DNA of 64,000 nt from Corella eumyota (taxonomy: Eukaryota; Chordata; Ascidiacea; Phlebobranchia; Corellidae): assembly GCA_963082875.1 (NCBI GenBank), contig OY720103.1:8308001-8372000 (forward strand). Reading direction: 5' to 3'. Shown here in pieces: positions 33,861 through 45,940 of the stretch. Under the pieces are notes generated by a model. The model ran no database searches and was not told the origin of the DNA. It saw only the letters and a list, made by a program, of their open reading frames with translations. The position numbers were made by a program, and so were the translations under genes. Position 1 is the stretch's first letter, and the number at the start of each line of letters is the position of its first letter.

Positions 33861-34039
33861 ATGTTGGCGTATGGAACACGCCTCATTTAGTCATTTCTAT
33901 GAAAAAAGTTATTGTTTTATCAGCATTAATTAAGAATCACTTCAGCTAATTTAATTTTTTGTTTATTTAAAGTAATTTTAAATTCTTATAAATTTTGCTA
34001 TATAACATGAATATGTTTTTTGTTTTATTAAAAAAGGAA

Positions 34040-34500
34040 GGGTTCGGCAATGCGTTTTTTTGGGCTGTGGTCGTTCATTTAAAAATGTTTCGTATCACAT
34101 AAAAAATATCATAATACTGAAACCGAATATGCGCAACAAATGCTACACAATAAAAATCAATTGAAAATTTTAAGAAAATGGATATTATACAAAAAGTTTT
34201 CCGGACGAAAATGCCCTAAATGTGGTATATTTGTCCTTGGTTTGAAATTCATTTTAAAAATATTCATAAAGTTTCAGGACCGGAATTGGGCCAAATTTAA
34301 AAAAGCTGCTACTAACACAAATTTACAAATTACATACAACAAAATTCTACAAAACTACAGTGAAGAAATAATAATAACTGGTTTCGAAAAAACAAATAAA
34401 AAGAACACAATCTGCAATAAAAACTATATTGAAAATCATGGCAAACATGAATCAAATCGATAATTTTACATAAATTTGCAAGAATATGAGATACAAAAAT
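34040..34500 (+). pseudogene. Zinc-finger protein relic
   Basis: Around 34060 the sequence reads GCGRSFKNVSYHIK, and near 34205-34330 CPKCGIFVLGLK followed by WAKFKKAATNTN. These look like two C2H2-type fingers of a multi-finger, possibly transposon-borne, family. The His residues of the second finger are out of frame. Nothing beyond this was recognised up to 35176. Confidence 0.35.
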
Positions 34501-35176
34501 CTGGAAAGGATACTACGAGGTATGCTTACATGGCCATATTTTTTAATTTTATAAAATTTGTAACACGACAAAAGAATTCATTGGAAAAGAAAACTGGAAA
34601 AAGTCTATCAGGGAATGGCTTGTAAGGCAAAACTTATTAAAACAACATAAAAAAAACTGATACAGGAGGGATTTTGGTATTAGTTCTAGACCACAAAGAC
34701 AAATAAAACAACTCATGTTGTTTTTTTCTGTAGCACTATAAAATGACATGGAAGTTGTTTCCCCACATTAATGGGGCAAGGTTAATATAATAAGCAACTA
34801 TCAGACAAGTTTTTTCCCTTCATTCGCCTGGTCAAAAACCTTTATCGGATAAATTTATTCAAAATTGTACAATTCTGGTCGAATCAAAAATGTAATGGCC
34901 CGAAGGTTTGATTTAAAATATTTAATTTTTTTTTCTGTAACGAGTGCTAATATATTTCAGTTGAGAAATTAGGCTGTAAAAAAAGGTTTGTAGGTATATC
35001 CGTAACAAAATGTAGAAATAAAATTTGATTATTAACAAAAGGTTTTTTGGAATTTTGTACAATATTAATTACTATTTTTTACAAAGGTGCAAATAATTTT
35101 AATGCTTTTTTTAATAAATAAAGTTAATGTAATAAAAATAAGGCAACATACTAATTTTTTTTTAAATGTTAGAAAA

Positions 35177-35642
35177 ATGGTTCGGTCGCAGAGTGTCTTT
35201 TCTAATTATGTCGGAATTTTTCCAACTTGGACAAGGATATACCATTATTTTAAAAATTGGTCGCGTAGTTTTTGAGATATCGTAATTTGAAGGTATATAG
35301 GGAAATTCTCTACGCTCGCGAGTCACGTGACGCACGATGTCATCGTCGTAAGATCATACGCTGGCAGACAGAGAAATAACCTTATTTTGCCCTTCTCTGA
35401 GCCGTTTGTTGTACTTTTTTAAAATTTTTTTGGCAGAAAACAACTTAACACAAGCAAAATTTATCTATATTATGTAAGACAGTTGTTACTTTTTAAATAT
35501 TTTTAAGTGTATATATATTAGTATCTCTATGATTTTAACTGCAAATCCCGATATCTCAAAAACTACTTGACCAATATGGTATTCTCGTGCAAGTTGTAAA
35601 AATTACAACATAATTAAAAAAGAACTTTTTTAACCGAACCAT
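35177..35642. mobile_element. Fold-back MITE, 466 bp
   Basis: The ends are inverted (atggttcggt at 35177, accgaaccat ending 35642). The inverted similarity runs about 120 bp inward, including gtagtttttgagatatc (left) and its complement (right, near 35550). The middle is GC-rich and CpG-rich (ctacgctcgcgagtcacgtg). It has no coding capacity. It ends 18 bp before the tRNA macro-array begins. Confidence 0.8.
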
Positions 35643-36779
35643 CTCTTTAAATTAAAATAACAATGGCATTGTGACGTTGAATAAAAGGGCAAAAAATTTG
35701 TACCTTTTTGCATAGGAAAGGGTGACCCTTGCCTAAATTTTTTTAAATCATTTTACAATTAATAAAACAAAAATAAACAATTGGATTAGGTTAAAGTAGT
35801 GATTGGGCTTCGTGAATAATAAAAAAGTGGCAATAAAGAGTAGGAAATGTATGTAATTTTTTTATACGCTATTTGAAGCGGTTTTATTGCATACTGTACA
35901 AAATCGTAAAACATACTCGTTGGGTTAATAAGTTTGCTTTGTTCTTTAAAAACACGATTAATAACGATAAAATTGCATCGCAGCGAAACAAAGCCATGTG
36001 TATTATAAGACGTCTTATATTTCTAGTTGTTGTTTAATTGTAAAAAAACTTAAAAAATGAGAAGCTGAATAAGTCAAGATGTAGTTTTTAAACAACAAAT
36101 TTAATTTTCATACACAAAAGGTAAGTATTCTTTTTCTGAAAATAATTTTTAACTAGGGATATTCTCGGATAGAACATAAGAAGCCAATTTTCCAATTCGG
36201 TAAGTGATTGGTTTTGTGATAACAAACAAGGAGGTGCCTAGAATAAACATCCTTATATTGCAAAGTCTGAATAGTGGTAGCGTTAATCGGTTTTGCAACG
36301 CTTTGCAATAAAACTTGCAAATGCTTACTAGCAAGATTTATTACCGTCAACATTGTCACCAGACCAAGGAGCACAGTTTCAGTCGATACTTTTTAGGATT
36401 AAAATTTTCTTGACCTCACTCCCTACAAGAGTCTTTTACAGCGTTTATTTGTTCAAGCAAATGCTCAAAATATCAAAAACATTTTACTTAAAGTGGTAAA
36501 GGTTCATGATTTTTACTTTGGGTATAAAATTAGGTATTTTATTGTCAATTATGCTTAAATATTTGCTTGATTAATAAAAAATAAGATAAATATTTTGCTT
36601 TTAAATTTAGTTTGATTATATTATACGACATCGATGCGTGTTTGTTTGCTGAAATTTAGTCTAGTTATTATAAAGGTTATATTTTAATTTACTGTGTAAG
36701 TTTTTTTTATAAAAAAAAGGTTTAAACGGTTTTGAACCAAATGTCATTTTTTTTAAAATAAATCAAGTTAAAATGATAT

Positions 36780-36862
36780 TACTGGGTGTGGGGTTCGAAC
36801 CCACGCGGACATTCGTCCATTGGAACTTAAGTCCAACGCCTTAACCACTCGGCCAACCCAGT
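36780..36862 (-). tRNA. tRNA-Leu(UAA), unit 1
   Basis: Class II tRNA with a 7-bp acceptor (ACTGGGT/ACCCAGT), discriminator A, A box TGGCCGAGTGG, anticodon loop CTTAAGT (anticodon TAA), a long variable arm and B box GGGTTCGAACCCC. There is no intron. All stems pair, so it looks functional. Confidence 0.94.
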
Positions 36863-37894
36863 AAGTGCGAAAGCATTGTTAAGATGCTAATAAACATAAA
36901 TCTTAAGTAAGCCACCAATTGTGATTGGCAGCCTTATGCCTTATTGTCTTTCGAAACTTTGATTTTAAGTCAATTTTTTTTGGTTGGTTTAAACAAGGTG
37001 TTTGCGTAGCGAACTTTGTGCGTACTTCGCGTCCTACTATTTCCTCGGGTATTCTAAACTTTTTTGGGGTGGTTCGTTTTAAAGTAGGAAATGTCATTTT
37101 GTATTGCCTTTAACATGCATTTTATTTAAATAACACGATTAGATATATAAAACTGTTATTATATTGCAAAACCTGTTACAGCAATAAAATAAATTTTAAA
37201 TGGGCAAGTAATTCTTTTCTTTAATGAAATGCAATAACAGTCTTTAATTTAGTAACCATAATTATTTTTGTAATTGCGACAAAAATTATTTTAAATCACT
37301 TTATTAACAAAAGTAAATTAACGTAAAAGTTGCAACAAATATTTGCAGCTGGCCATTTACCCACAACCAGCAATTCGAATTTTTATCACTTTTGCTTATT
37401 TATTAAACATATATGTAGTTTTACAGACGTGATCCTACAACTTGAGTTGTAATAAAGAATATCTATCGGCTTACGTTTAAAAAATTAAAAATACGAACAA
37501 TATGCCTTTTTTCTTTTAACTTTATTAATTGTTAGTCCACAAATAAGATTGGTTTGATTAAAATTCGATAAAAAATGTTAAAATTTAACATTCGTTTGAT
37601 TAAAATTTGACAATTTGTTCAGCAAAATTTTATAAAATTCTGTTTTTAAAAATTATACAAATAGCATATATACCTTATTCAAATAGGAACAAAGTTGGTT
37701 GTTAGAAACGGTCAAAAGAATAACAGCAATTATAACTGTAAAGAAACTGCACTTAGCATATTTACACATATTACTGTAAATACCTAGCTTATTGGGACAA
37801 AAATCTACACTTAACCAATAAAAATAATTAAAACCCCAAAACCATGAAAAAATTACAATGCCATGGGACGAGCATTTAAATAATTGAATAAAAT

Positions 37895-38632
37895 CACGCT
37901 AGCTGCCTCAAGAAGGAAAAGCAAGAGTTGCCGTGACCGATTGGTTAAGGCTATAAAAAAGGAAACTAATCAGCACTGCAGGCACAAGTTCGAATCCTGC
38001 CGAAAACGCATTTTTTTTGCATTTTTTAATTAAAAATTAAATTAAATAAATACAATTTTAGAAATTAAAGTTGCCTTGAAAAGTAAACAAAAAAGTTGTC
38101 GTGGCCGAGGCCATAGACTTACAATCTTTTAGGCGCTGTCCGCACATATTCGAATCCTGCCGACAACGAATTTTTTTATTTAGTTTTAGTTCAAATTTAA
38201 ATAATTAATTAAAATCGCGCTAGCTGCTCGGGGAAAAAAACTTATTTTAGACTTGATTTCTTTTAGGCTCTGCCCGCGAAGGTTCGAGTCCAGCCGATAA
38301 CGCATTTTTATTTCAGTTTTGTTATAAAATTAATTTAAATCACGCTAGCTGCTCCGAGAATCCAACATAACAGTTGTCAGGTTCGAATCCTGCCGACAAC
38401 GCATTATTTTATTTTAAATACAAATTTAATTAACTAATTAAAATCACGCGAGGTGCTTCTAGAATGGAACATTAGAGTTGTCGTGGCCGATTGGTGGAGC
38501 TATAGGTTTGAGTTTTTTGAGGCTCTGCCCGCGCAGGTTCGACTCATGCCGACAACGCTTTATTTTATGTTTTAATACAACTTTAAATAATTTGATTAAA
38601 TCACGCTGGCTGCTCCGAGAATCCAACATACG
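37895..38632 (+). repeat. tRNA-Ser-derived tandem repeats, unit 1
   Basis: Five tRNA-Ser-like bodies lie at 37927-38008, 38095-38168, about 38238-38302, 38373-38401 (T-arm only) and 38477-38557. All end in a TTCGA-containing T-arm and a CCGACAACG-like 3' end. Before most of them, at -31 or -32, is a leader with cacgctagctgct. Anticodon arms are damaged and acceptor pairing is partial, so these are relics and not working tRNAs. Confidence 0.85.
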
Positions 38633-38715
38633 AGTTGGCGTGGCCGAGTCGTTAAGGCAATCGACTTGAAATCTTTTGCGCTTTGCCCGCGAAGGTTCGA
38701 ATCCTGTCGACAACG
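38633..38715 (+). pseudogene. tRNA-Ser(UGA)-like gene, unit 1
   Basis: Best-preserved member of the Ser cluster: GTTGGCGTGGCCGAG start, loop CTTGAAA (anticodon TGA), class II variable arm, GAAGGTTCGAATCCT B box and discriminator G. The anticodon stem has two mismatches and the acceptor one, so function is doubtful. Confidence 0.7.
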
Positions 38716-38869
38716 GATTTTTTTTTACTAATTTTTTAACTAAAATTACGCTAGCTGCCTTAAAGGGAACAAAGAGTTTATCCACAAAAAATAAGTAACG
38801 TTGTTCAGTGGATATCGTTGGACAGTACCTTCATAATAAAACTTTTACTGATCGTGCGGTAAATGATTA

Positions 38870-38940
38870 GGCGCTAATGGGGATCGACCCCAGGACCTTC
38901 TTTTTACTAGACAGGCGCTTTAACACTATGTCATAATGCC
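38870..38940 (-). pseudogene. tRNA-Thr(AGU) relic, unit 1
   Basis: Body AAAGCGCCTGTCTAGTAA matches metazoan tRNA-Thr(AGU). The anticodon stem 3' side reads AAAGA instead of ACAGG and the acceptor pairs poorly, so it is a decayed copy. Confidence 0.8.
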
Positions 38941-39323
38941 TTTAAAGAAAGTCGATGTATCAGTCATGTCGTTACAAACAAATGTATTTAAAATAAAGTA
39001 AAGTATTTTAATATTTAAATTCTTGTTGAAAACTCCCAAATTGAACGATCTATGCATCATAACATTAAAACGCACGTCGAAAATAAAAAAACTATTTCTA
39101 CACGGACCGTCTGGGTGAAAACCAGAAATCCCAAGCTTGACAAGCATAAACTTTACCACCGATGTTTAATATTGTCTCCAAGATAAGTTTTGTTAAAAAT
39201 GGAGTGTAGTAAATTTATTGATTAATAACTGCCCTTAGCTGTCGGTTGTTTACAAGAATATAAAATTCTGTCTAATTTCTTTCAAAATTAAACGCTAAAT
39301 TAAGTAATGTCTAAATCCATGTT

Positions 39324-40000
39324 TACCTCCAACTTTTCGGTTAAAGAGTTAAACGCGCCAATGATTGCGACACAGAAACGACTGATTTGCGACATTTCTA
39401 TCAAATTTGCAAAGCAAAATTGTAAAAGAAGACGATTATATATTTGACCCTGGGTGGACTCGAACCGCAATCTTTTAAATTAAAAAGAAAATAATGATAA
39501 ACATTTATCTAATAATTAAATACATAAAATTTGATTTAATAATTTAGTTGATAATCTTAATTAATTTATGTTTATGATTATCTTTATTTATTAATAGAAA
39601 TTAATTTTAAAAATGATCAAATGATTTTAAATCGTATTTTATTTATCAAATAAATCCAGTTGTAAGTATTTTTGCTTGTTGTAATAATGATTTTCAAATT
39701 ACTTTGACACAATTATTGCGTTCTTTAAAAAAAATAATTGTATGGGATATCACCCTTTTTAATATAAATATATTAAAACAGTTTTACAAACGTTAACATG
39801 TGCATCACCAGCTTTTTTTTAACATCTTTAAAAAACGGAAATAATTTTATAAATTCAAAATCAGATGATTGATTTAATGGAAGTTAATAGTTAATAGCCA
39901 AATGCGCCAACGATTGCAACACAACAACAACTGATTCGCGACATTTTTATGAAATTTGCAAAACATTATTATAGTAATAAAAATGAAGCAAACAAAAAAT
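39324..40000 (-). repeat. Partial tRNA-Asn-like relics, unit 1
   Basis: Minus-strand fragments: about 39324-39387 (no T-arm end), a T-arm piece near 39450, and the 5' half only at 39885-39933. They share the downstream spacer aaatttgcaaagcaaaat. Between them, 39480-39700, lies a block related to the AT-rich satellite (ttttatttatcaaataaatc). Confidence 0.7.
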
Positions 40001-40007
40001 CGTCCCT

Positions 40008-40068
<61 letters not shown>

Positions 40069-40074
40069 AGAGAC
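40001..40074 (-). tRNA. tRNA-Asn(GUU), unit 1
   Basis: 74 nt, nearly identical to the animal consensus: GTCTCTGTGGCGCAATCGG start, anticodon loop CTGTTAA (GTT), T-loop TTCAAGC, acceptor closed by CAGGGAC and discriminator G. All arms pair. Confidence 0.93.
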
Positions 40075-40146
40075 GACATTCATTGCTACAGTTGAATTGA
40101 ATCTAAAGATTAAAATTATAATAATAAAAATGTAACAAAATGTATT

Positions 40147-40653
40147 TGACCTTGGGTGGACTCGAACAACCGACCTTTCGGTTAACAGACGAACTCGCAA
40201 GTGATTGCGCCATAGAGACGACATTTTTTGGCACACTTGATCTAAATTTAGAGATCAAAATTATAATAAAAAAATGTAACAAAATAAATTTGGCCCTTGG
40301 TGGACTTAAACCTTCAAACTTTCTCCTAACAGCTGAACGCCCTAACCGATTGCGCGACAGAGACAATTATTTCGCCCACTTTGTTTAAATTTGCAAAGCA
40401 AAATTAATACAATTAAAATGTAATTATATATTTCGTTCATAAATGGGCCCGAACCTTCAACCTTGCGGTTAAGAGCAAAACGCGCCAATCTATTGCGACA
40501 CAAATACGACTAATTCGCGACACTTCTATTAAATTTGCAAAGCAAAATTATAATAATAAAAATGAGAAAAAACTAGTTTCGTTCATGGGGGGGGTCGAAC
40601 CTCCAACTTTTCGGTTAAAGAGCTAAACGCGCCAATGATTGGGACACAGAAAC
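40147..40653 (-). repeat. Four decayed tRNA-Asn-family copies, unit 1
   Basis: Copies lie at 40147-40219 (anticodon GTT, broken acceptor), 40292-40364 (GTT), 40434-40507 (loop CTCTTAA, anticodon CTT) and 40580-40653 (CTCTTTA). The last contains a run of eight G on plus at 40587-40594. Spacing is about 145 bp. A T-arm scrap follows near 40725. Two copies carry a Lys-type anticodon on an Asn-type body. Confidence 0.8.
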
Positions 40654-41376
40654 GACTGATTTGCGACATTTCTATCAAATTTGCAAAGCAAAATTGTAAA
40701 AAAGGCGATTATATATTTGACCCTAGGTGGACTCGAACCGCAATCTTTTAAATTAAAAAGAAAATAATAATGATAAACATTTATCTAATAATTAAATACA
40801 TAAAATTTGATTTAATAATTTGGTTGATAATCATAATTAATTTATGTTTATGATTATCTTTATTTATTAATAGAGATTTATTTCAAAAATGATGAAATTA
40901 TTTTAAATCTTATTTTATTTATCAAATAAATCTAGTTGTAAGTATTTTTGCTTGTTGTGATGATGAATTTAAAATTACTTTGACACAAATATTGCGTTTT
41001 AAAAAAACCCTTTTCAATATAAATATATTAAAACAGTTTTACAAACGTAAACATGTGCATTACCAGCTTCTTTTAAACATCTTTAAAAGACAAAAATAAT
41101 TTTATAAATCCAAAATCAGATGATTGATTTAATGGAAGTTAAAGAATCTGTATTTTTCCATTAATCTTAAAGGTTGATAAACTACTTTTTTTGCTAGATG
41201 GTGGACTAAATTGCAGAAAAAATCTTAAAGGTCTGTGTTTTTTTCAAAACTCCCTTATATTGCCCACCACTTGCCTGAACATTACCAGACAGGATTGCAT
41301 AATTAGTAATAACAAATTTTAACTTGTTTAAAAAAACTTTTGAATCGAATCAGTATTTTATTTATTTAGTCACCAA

Positions 41377-41448
41377 GGCTTCATAGCTTAGTGGTAAAGC
41401 GTCTGTCTCGTAAACAGGAGATCCTGGGTTCAATCTCCAGAAACGCCT
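41377..41448 (+). tRNA. tRNA-Thr(CGU)-like gene, unit 1
   Basis: 72 nt with good D, anticodon (loop CTCGTAA, anticodon CGT) and T arms. The acceptor has three mismatches (GGCTTCA against AAACGCC). It may be a pseudogene or need a compensating change; its A and B boxes are intact. Confidence 0.65.
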
Positions 41449-42858
41449 AATATTATTTTACTATCATGAAGTTGGTTGTTATTTTAAAAAAAAATTTTTC
41501 TGATTACTTTAAAATAATACGTTAAACTTTAAACACCACGAAGATTTGTAAACCTATCATGACGTTTATGTTAAATTAGGCTATTGTTTATCTTCCGACT
41601 GTAATTAACAGCTTATGCAAATTCTAACTCGCGAATATAAAAAAAGTCGACTAAATTTTATTATTTTTTTTGATATTCTGTGCAATGTTTTTGCACAAGT
41701 AGCAAATTTAATAATTTTGATTGTTCTTAATGATTGGTTGTGTACAAGAATATGAGATTCCGACTATTTAAAAAAAATTAACACTAAATTTACTTTGAAG
41801 TCCAAATCCATGTTTGTTTGGTGGCGTCCGTTTAGTAAAACTAAATTGCCAGGTTTAATTTAAGTATATGCACTTAATATGAAGCGTAAATGACTAGATT
41901 AAAATATGAATCAATACCAGAAAAAAAACAGATAAATTTTTGTGCGACAAGAAATGTTAAATATAAACTGCAAATTTCATAAACAAGTTATAATTAAAAG
42001 CATTCGATATACTTTTGACATCGAAAAAAGAAAGTCAAAGCTTGTCAGCACATAAAATTTCGTATTAAATCAACATCAAATTTTTTTTTTATTAAAATTA
42101 AAGTAAGTTTATGTGAATTTATTTTAAATAAGTTACATACCAATCAACCTTAATGACAACTTAATTTCTAATATCTTAAAAAAAAACTTATTTTAGCTGT
42201 GTTTTTTAAAAGAAAAAAGCAAAAATAGCACTTAAAATATAAATTTACCATTTGACTTTAAAAAGCTGCTATGGTTTTTTGTTAAAAAAAAGAATGCCCT
42301 ATTAAATGGTTGTCACAGTAATTCTGACGCAGGGTTTAAAATAACGAAAATAAATGCAAGTAATTAAAAGTAACTTAAATGTAAACACATCAAAAAATTA
42401 AGTAAATTATTAATGAAACAAAAAAAATAAAATTAAAGTTACCATATTTTTCAACAAAAGCGCAAAATTTTATTATTTGCTTCCTGTAGAGTTTCTACAA
42501 AGTGTTAAAAAAGGGCAAATTCTAACTAACTTTATCGAACCGCTGACATTTTGTGATGTGCATATTTTGGCATGCAAGAAGTTAATTAAACTTTTGTAAT
42601 CGAGGAATATTTTAGTTATTTGCAGCTAATAGCTTAGTTCGACATCATTTTGCAGAAGCATTTGGTAAGTGCAACAGTCATTAAATACACTTTTCTGTCT
42701 GTCTGTTTAATATTAAAACTGTGTTGATGGAATACACTAACAAAAGTAAGGTTGCCTATTTTTATTGCAAACTTAGGCTATTTATGTACATTACACAAAC
42801 ACTTGAACAATAAGAGTAGGACAACAACATAAACATGGGGTGATGTTGTGATTGTATA

Positions 42859-42909
42859 GAGAAGAGAAAGGATGGCTAGGAAAAGGAGGAGGGAGGGGGG
42901 TGGTGGAGA
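42859..42909 (+). other. Purine-rich, G-rich tract, unit 1
   Basis: About 51 bases with only a few pyrimidines, ending in aggaggagggaggggggtgg. It could form a G-quadruplex or triplex. It is present in units 2 and 3 as well (49631 and 57682). Confidence 0.6.
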
Positions 42910-43483
42910 TTTAAGTATGTAGAGGTAAAAGAATATTTATTCGAAAGAAAAGTTAAATAGATTATCAACAAAAACTTTATAATCTGAGGTGTCTTAATTA
43001 CAATGCTTAATAATATATCGTGTTATTTTATAGAAGAGCTGACAAGATGAACAAGAAAATTAATAAATTGTTTATAAATATTTTCGTTGAAATCTATTGT
43101 CAGTTGTTACATAACTTGCACCATTATTTCCCCAAAGTTTTTAGTTTTAAACTTAATAGACGCTTATAATAAAATAAATCTGTTATGCTACTTTGCTTTT
43201 TATTGTGTCAATTCAAGCTCTATTAAAATGAGAATTTGAAATATACAAAATACGTTTTAAATTATATAGGAAATAGACAATAATAAATAAATTTTGCGTA
43301 CGCCGTGTGAAAGGGCCTTTATTTTAAACAATTAACTATTAAATCTAAAAATAGCGTGTTTACAGCAAATAAATTCAAAAAGTTTCTGGGGAAGCATGCC
43401 CATTATTTCGTTTTTTGTTTGGACAGACTTAACATTTTTAAAGTTTTAATTAACAAAACATTATTTATCAAATTTGACAGTGC

Positions 43484-43556
43484 GGGTGCGTGGCGCAATG
43501 GATAACGCGTCTGCCTACGGAGCAGAAGATTCCAGGTTCGAGTCCTGGCGCGCTCG
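43484..43556 (+). tRNA. tRNA-Arg(ACG), unit 1
   Basis: 73 nt with D arm TGGCGCAATGGATAACGC, loop CTACGGA (anticodon ACG), T-arm CCAGGTTCGAGTCCTGG and acceptor GGGTGCG/CGCGCTC with two G-U pairs. A T-run follows within 10 bp. It looks functional. Confidence 0.94.
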
Positions 43557-44825
43557 TATTTTATTTAGCAAAATTTTTCCTACTTTAAGTACGTGAAATA
43601 CTTATTTATGCTTAAGACATATTTATTTGTTCACTTTTCATCACACACAGAGTTACGGTTGCTAATTGAATCACACGATGTAATTGATAAAGTCGGTTTC
43701 ATTTCACAATGGCATTGTGACGTTGAATAAAAGGGCAAAAAATTTGTACCTTTTTGCATAGGAAAGGGTGACCCTTGCCTAAATTTTTTTAAATCATTTT
43801 ACAATTAATAAAACAAAAATAAACAATTGGATTAGGTTAAAGTAGTGATTGGGCTTCGTGAATAATAAAAAAGTGGCAATAAAGAGTAGGAAATGTATGT
43901 AATTTTTTTATACGCTATTTGAAGCGGTTTTATTGCATACTGTACAAAATCGTAAAACATACTCGTTGGGTTAATAAGTTTGCTTTGTTCTTTAAAAACA
44001 CGATTAATAACGATAAAATTGCATCGCAGCGAAACAAAGCCATGTGTATTATAAGACGTCTTATATTTCTAGTTGTTGTTTAATTGTAAAAAAACTTAAA
44101 AAATGAGAAGCTGAATAAGTCAAGATGTAGTTTTTAAACAACAAATTTAATTTTCATACACAAAAGGTAAGTATTCTTTTTCTGAAAATAATTTTTAACT
44201 AGGGATATTCTCGGATAGAACATAAGAAGCCAATTTTCCAATCCGGTAAGTGATTGGTTTTGTGATAACAAACAAGGAGGTGCCTAGAATAAACATCCTT
44301 ATATTGCAAAGTCTGAATAGTGGTAGCGTTAATCGGTTTTGCAACGCTTTGCAATAAAACTTGCAAATGCTTACTAGCAAGATTTATTACCGTCAACATT
44401 GTCACCAGACCAAGGAGCACAGTTTCAGTCGATACTTTTTAGGATTAAAATTTTCTTGACCTCACTCCCTACAAGAGTCTTTTACAGCGTTTATTTGTTC
44501 AAGCAAATGCTCAAAATATCAAAAACATTTTACTTAAAGTGGTAAAGGTTCATGATTTTTACTTTGGGTATAAAATTAGGTATTTTATTGTCAATTATGC
44601 TTAAATATTTGCTTGATTAATAAAAAATAAGATAAATATTTTGCTTTTAAATTTAGTTTGATTATATTATACGACATCGATGCGTGTTTGTTTGCTGAAA
44701 TTTAGTCTAGTTATTATAAAGGTTATATTTTAATTTACTGTGTAAGTTTTTTTTATAAAAAAAAGGTTTAAACGGTTTTGAACCAAATGTCATTTTTTTT
44801 AAAATAAATCAAGTTAAAATGATAT

Positions 44826-44908
44826 TACTGGGTGTGGGGTTCGAACCCACGCGGACATTCGTCCATTGGAACTTAAGTCCAACGCCTTAACCACTCGGCC
44901 AACCCAGT
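44826..44908 (-). tRNA. tRNA-Leu(UAA), unit 2
   Basis: Identical to the unit 1 copy, 8046 bp downstream. Confidence 0.94.
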
Positions 44909-45940
44909 AAGTGCGAAAGCATTGTTAAGATGCTAATAAACATAAATCTTAAGTAAGCCACCAATTGTGATTGGCAGCCTTATGCCTTATTGTCTTTCGA
45001 AACTTTGATTTTAAGTCAATTTTTTTTGGTTGGTTTAAACAAGGTGTTTGCGTAGCGAACTTTGTGCGTACTTCGCGTCCTACTATTTCCTCGGGTATTC
45101 TAAACTTTTTTGGGGTGGTTCGTTTTAAAGTAGGAAATGTCATTTTGTATTGCCTTTAACATGCATTTTATTTAAATAACACGATTAGATATATAAAACT
45201 GTTATTATATTGCAAAACCTGTTACAGCAATAAAATAAATTTTAAATGGGCAAGTAATTCTTTTCTTTAATGAAATGCAATAACAGTCTTTAATTTAGTA
45301 ACCATAATTATTTTTGTAATTGCGACAAAAATTATTTTAAATCATTTTATTAACAAAAGTAAATTAACGTAAAAGTTGCAACAAATATTTGCAGCTGGCC
45401 ATTTACCCACAACCAGCAATTCGAATTTTTATCACTTTTGCTTATTTATTAAACATATATGTAGTTTTACAGACGTGATCCTACAACTTGAGTTGTAATA
45501 AAGAATATCTATCGGCTTACGTTTAAAAAATTAAAAATACGAACAATATGCCTTTTTTCTTTTAACTTTATTAATTGTTAGTCCACAAATAAGATTGGTT
45601 TGATTAAAATTCGATAAAAAATGTTAAAATTTAACATTCGTTTGATTAAAATTTGACAATTTGTTCAGCAAAATTTTATAAAATTCTGTTTTTAAAAATT
45701 ATACAAATAGCATATATACCTTATTCAAATAGGAACAAAGTTGGTTGTTAGAAACGGTCAAAAGAATAACAGCAATTATAACTGTAAAGAAACTGCACTT
45801 AGCATATCTACACATATTACTGTAAATACCTAGCTTATTGGGACAAAAATCTACACTTAACCAATAAAAATAATTAAAACCCCAAAACCATGAAAAAATT
45901 ACAATGCCATGGGACGAGCATTTAAATAATTGAATAAAAT

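Larger units (their letters stand above)
35661..43706. repeat. tRNA macro-array unit 1, 8046 bp
   Basis: Begins at caatggcattgtgacgttga, which recurs at 43707, 50479 and 58530. Unit order: tRNA-Leu (minus), tRNA-Ser-like cluster (plus), tRNA-Thr relic (minus), tRNA-Asn family (minus), tRNA-Thr-like (plus), tRNA-Arg (plus). Stretches of about 1 kb between these (36863-37890) and 2 kb (41450-43480) hold no recognised gene. The open frames there recur only because the whole unit is duplicated. Confidence 0.96.

Noticed and set aside
36149-37113. Open frames of 61-73 codons repeated in all four tRNA units
   Set aside because: They recur because the whole unit is duplicated. They have no recognised motif and overlap on both strands, so repetition is not evidence of selection.
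38459-38785. 108-codon minus-strand frame across the tRNA-Ser repeats
   Set aside because: It is the antisense of tRNA-Ser-like sequence and includes the tRNA T-arms. Not a protein gene.
40103-40388. Open frames of 82-87 codons over the tRNA-Asn cluster
   Set aside because: They translate tRNA relics and their spacers, and the repeats create the apparent open frame.
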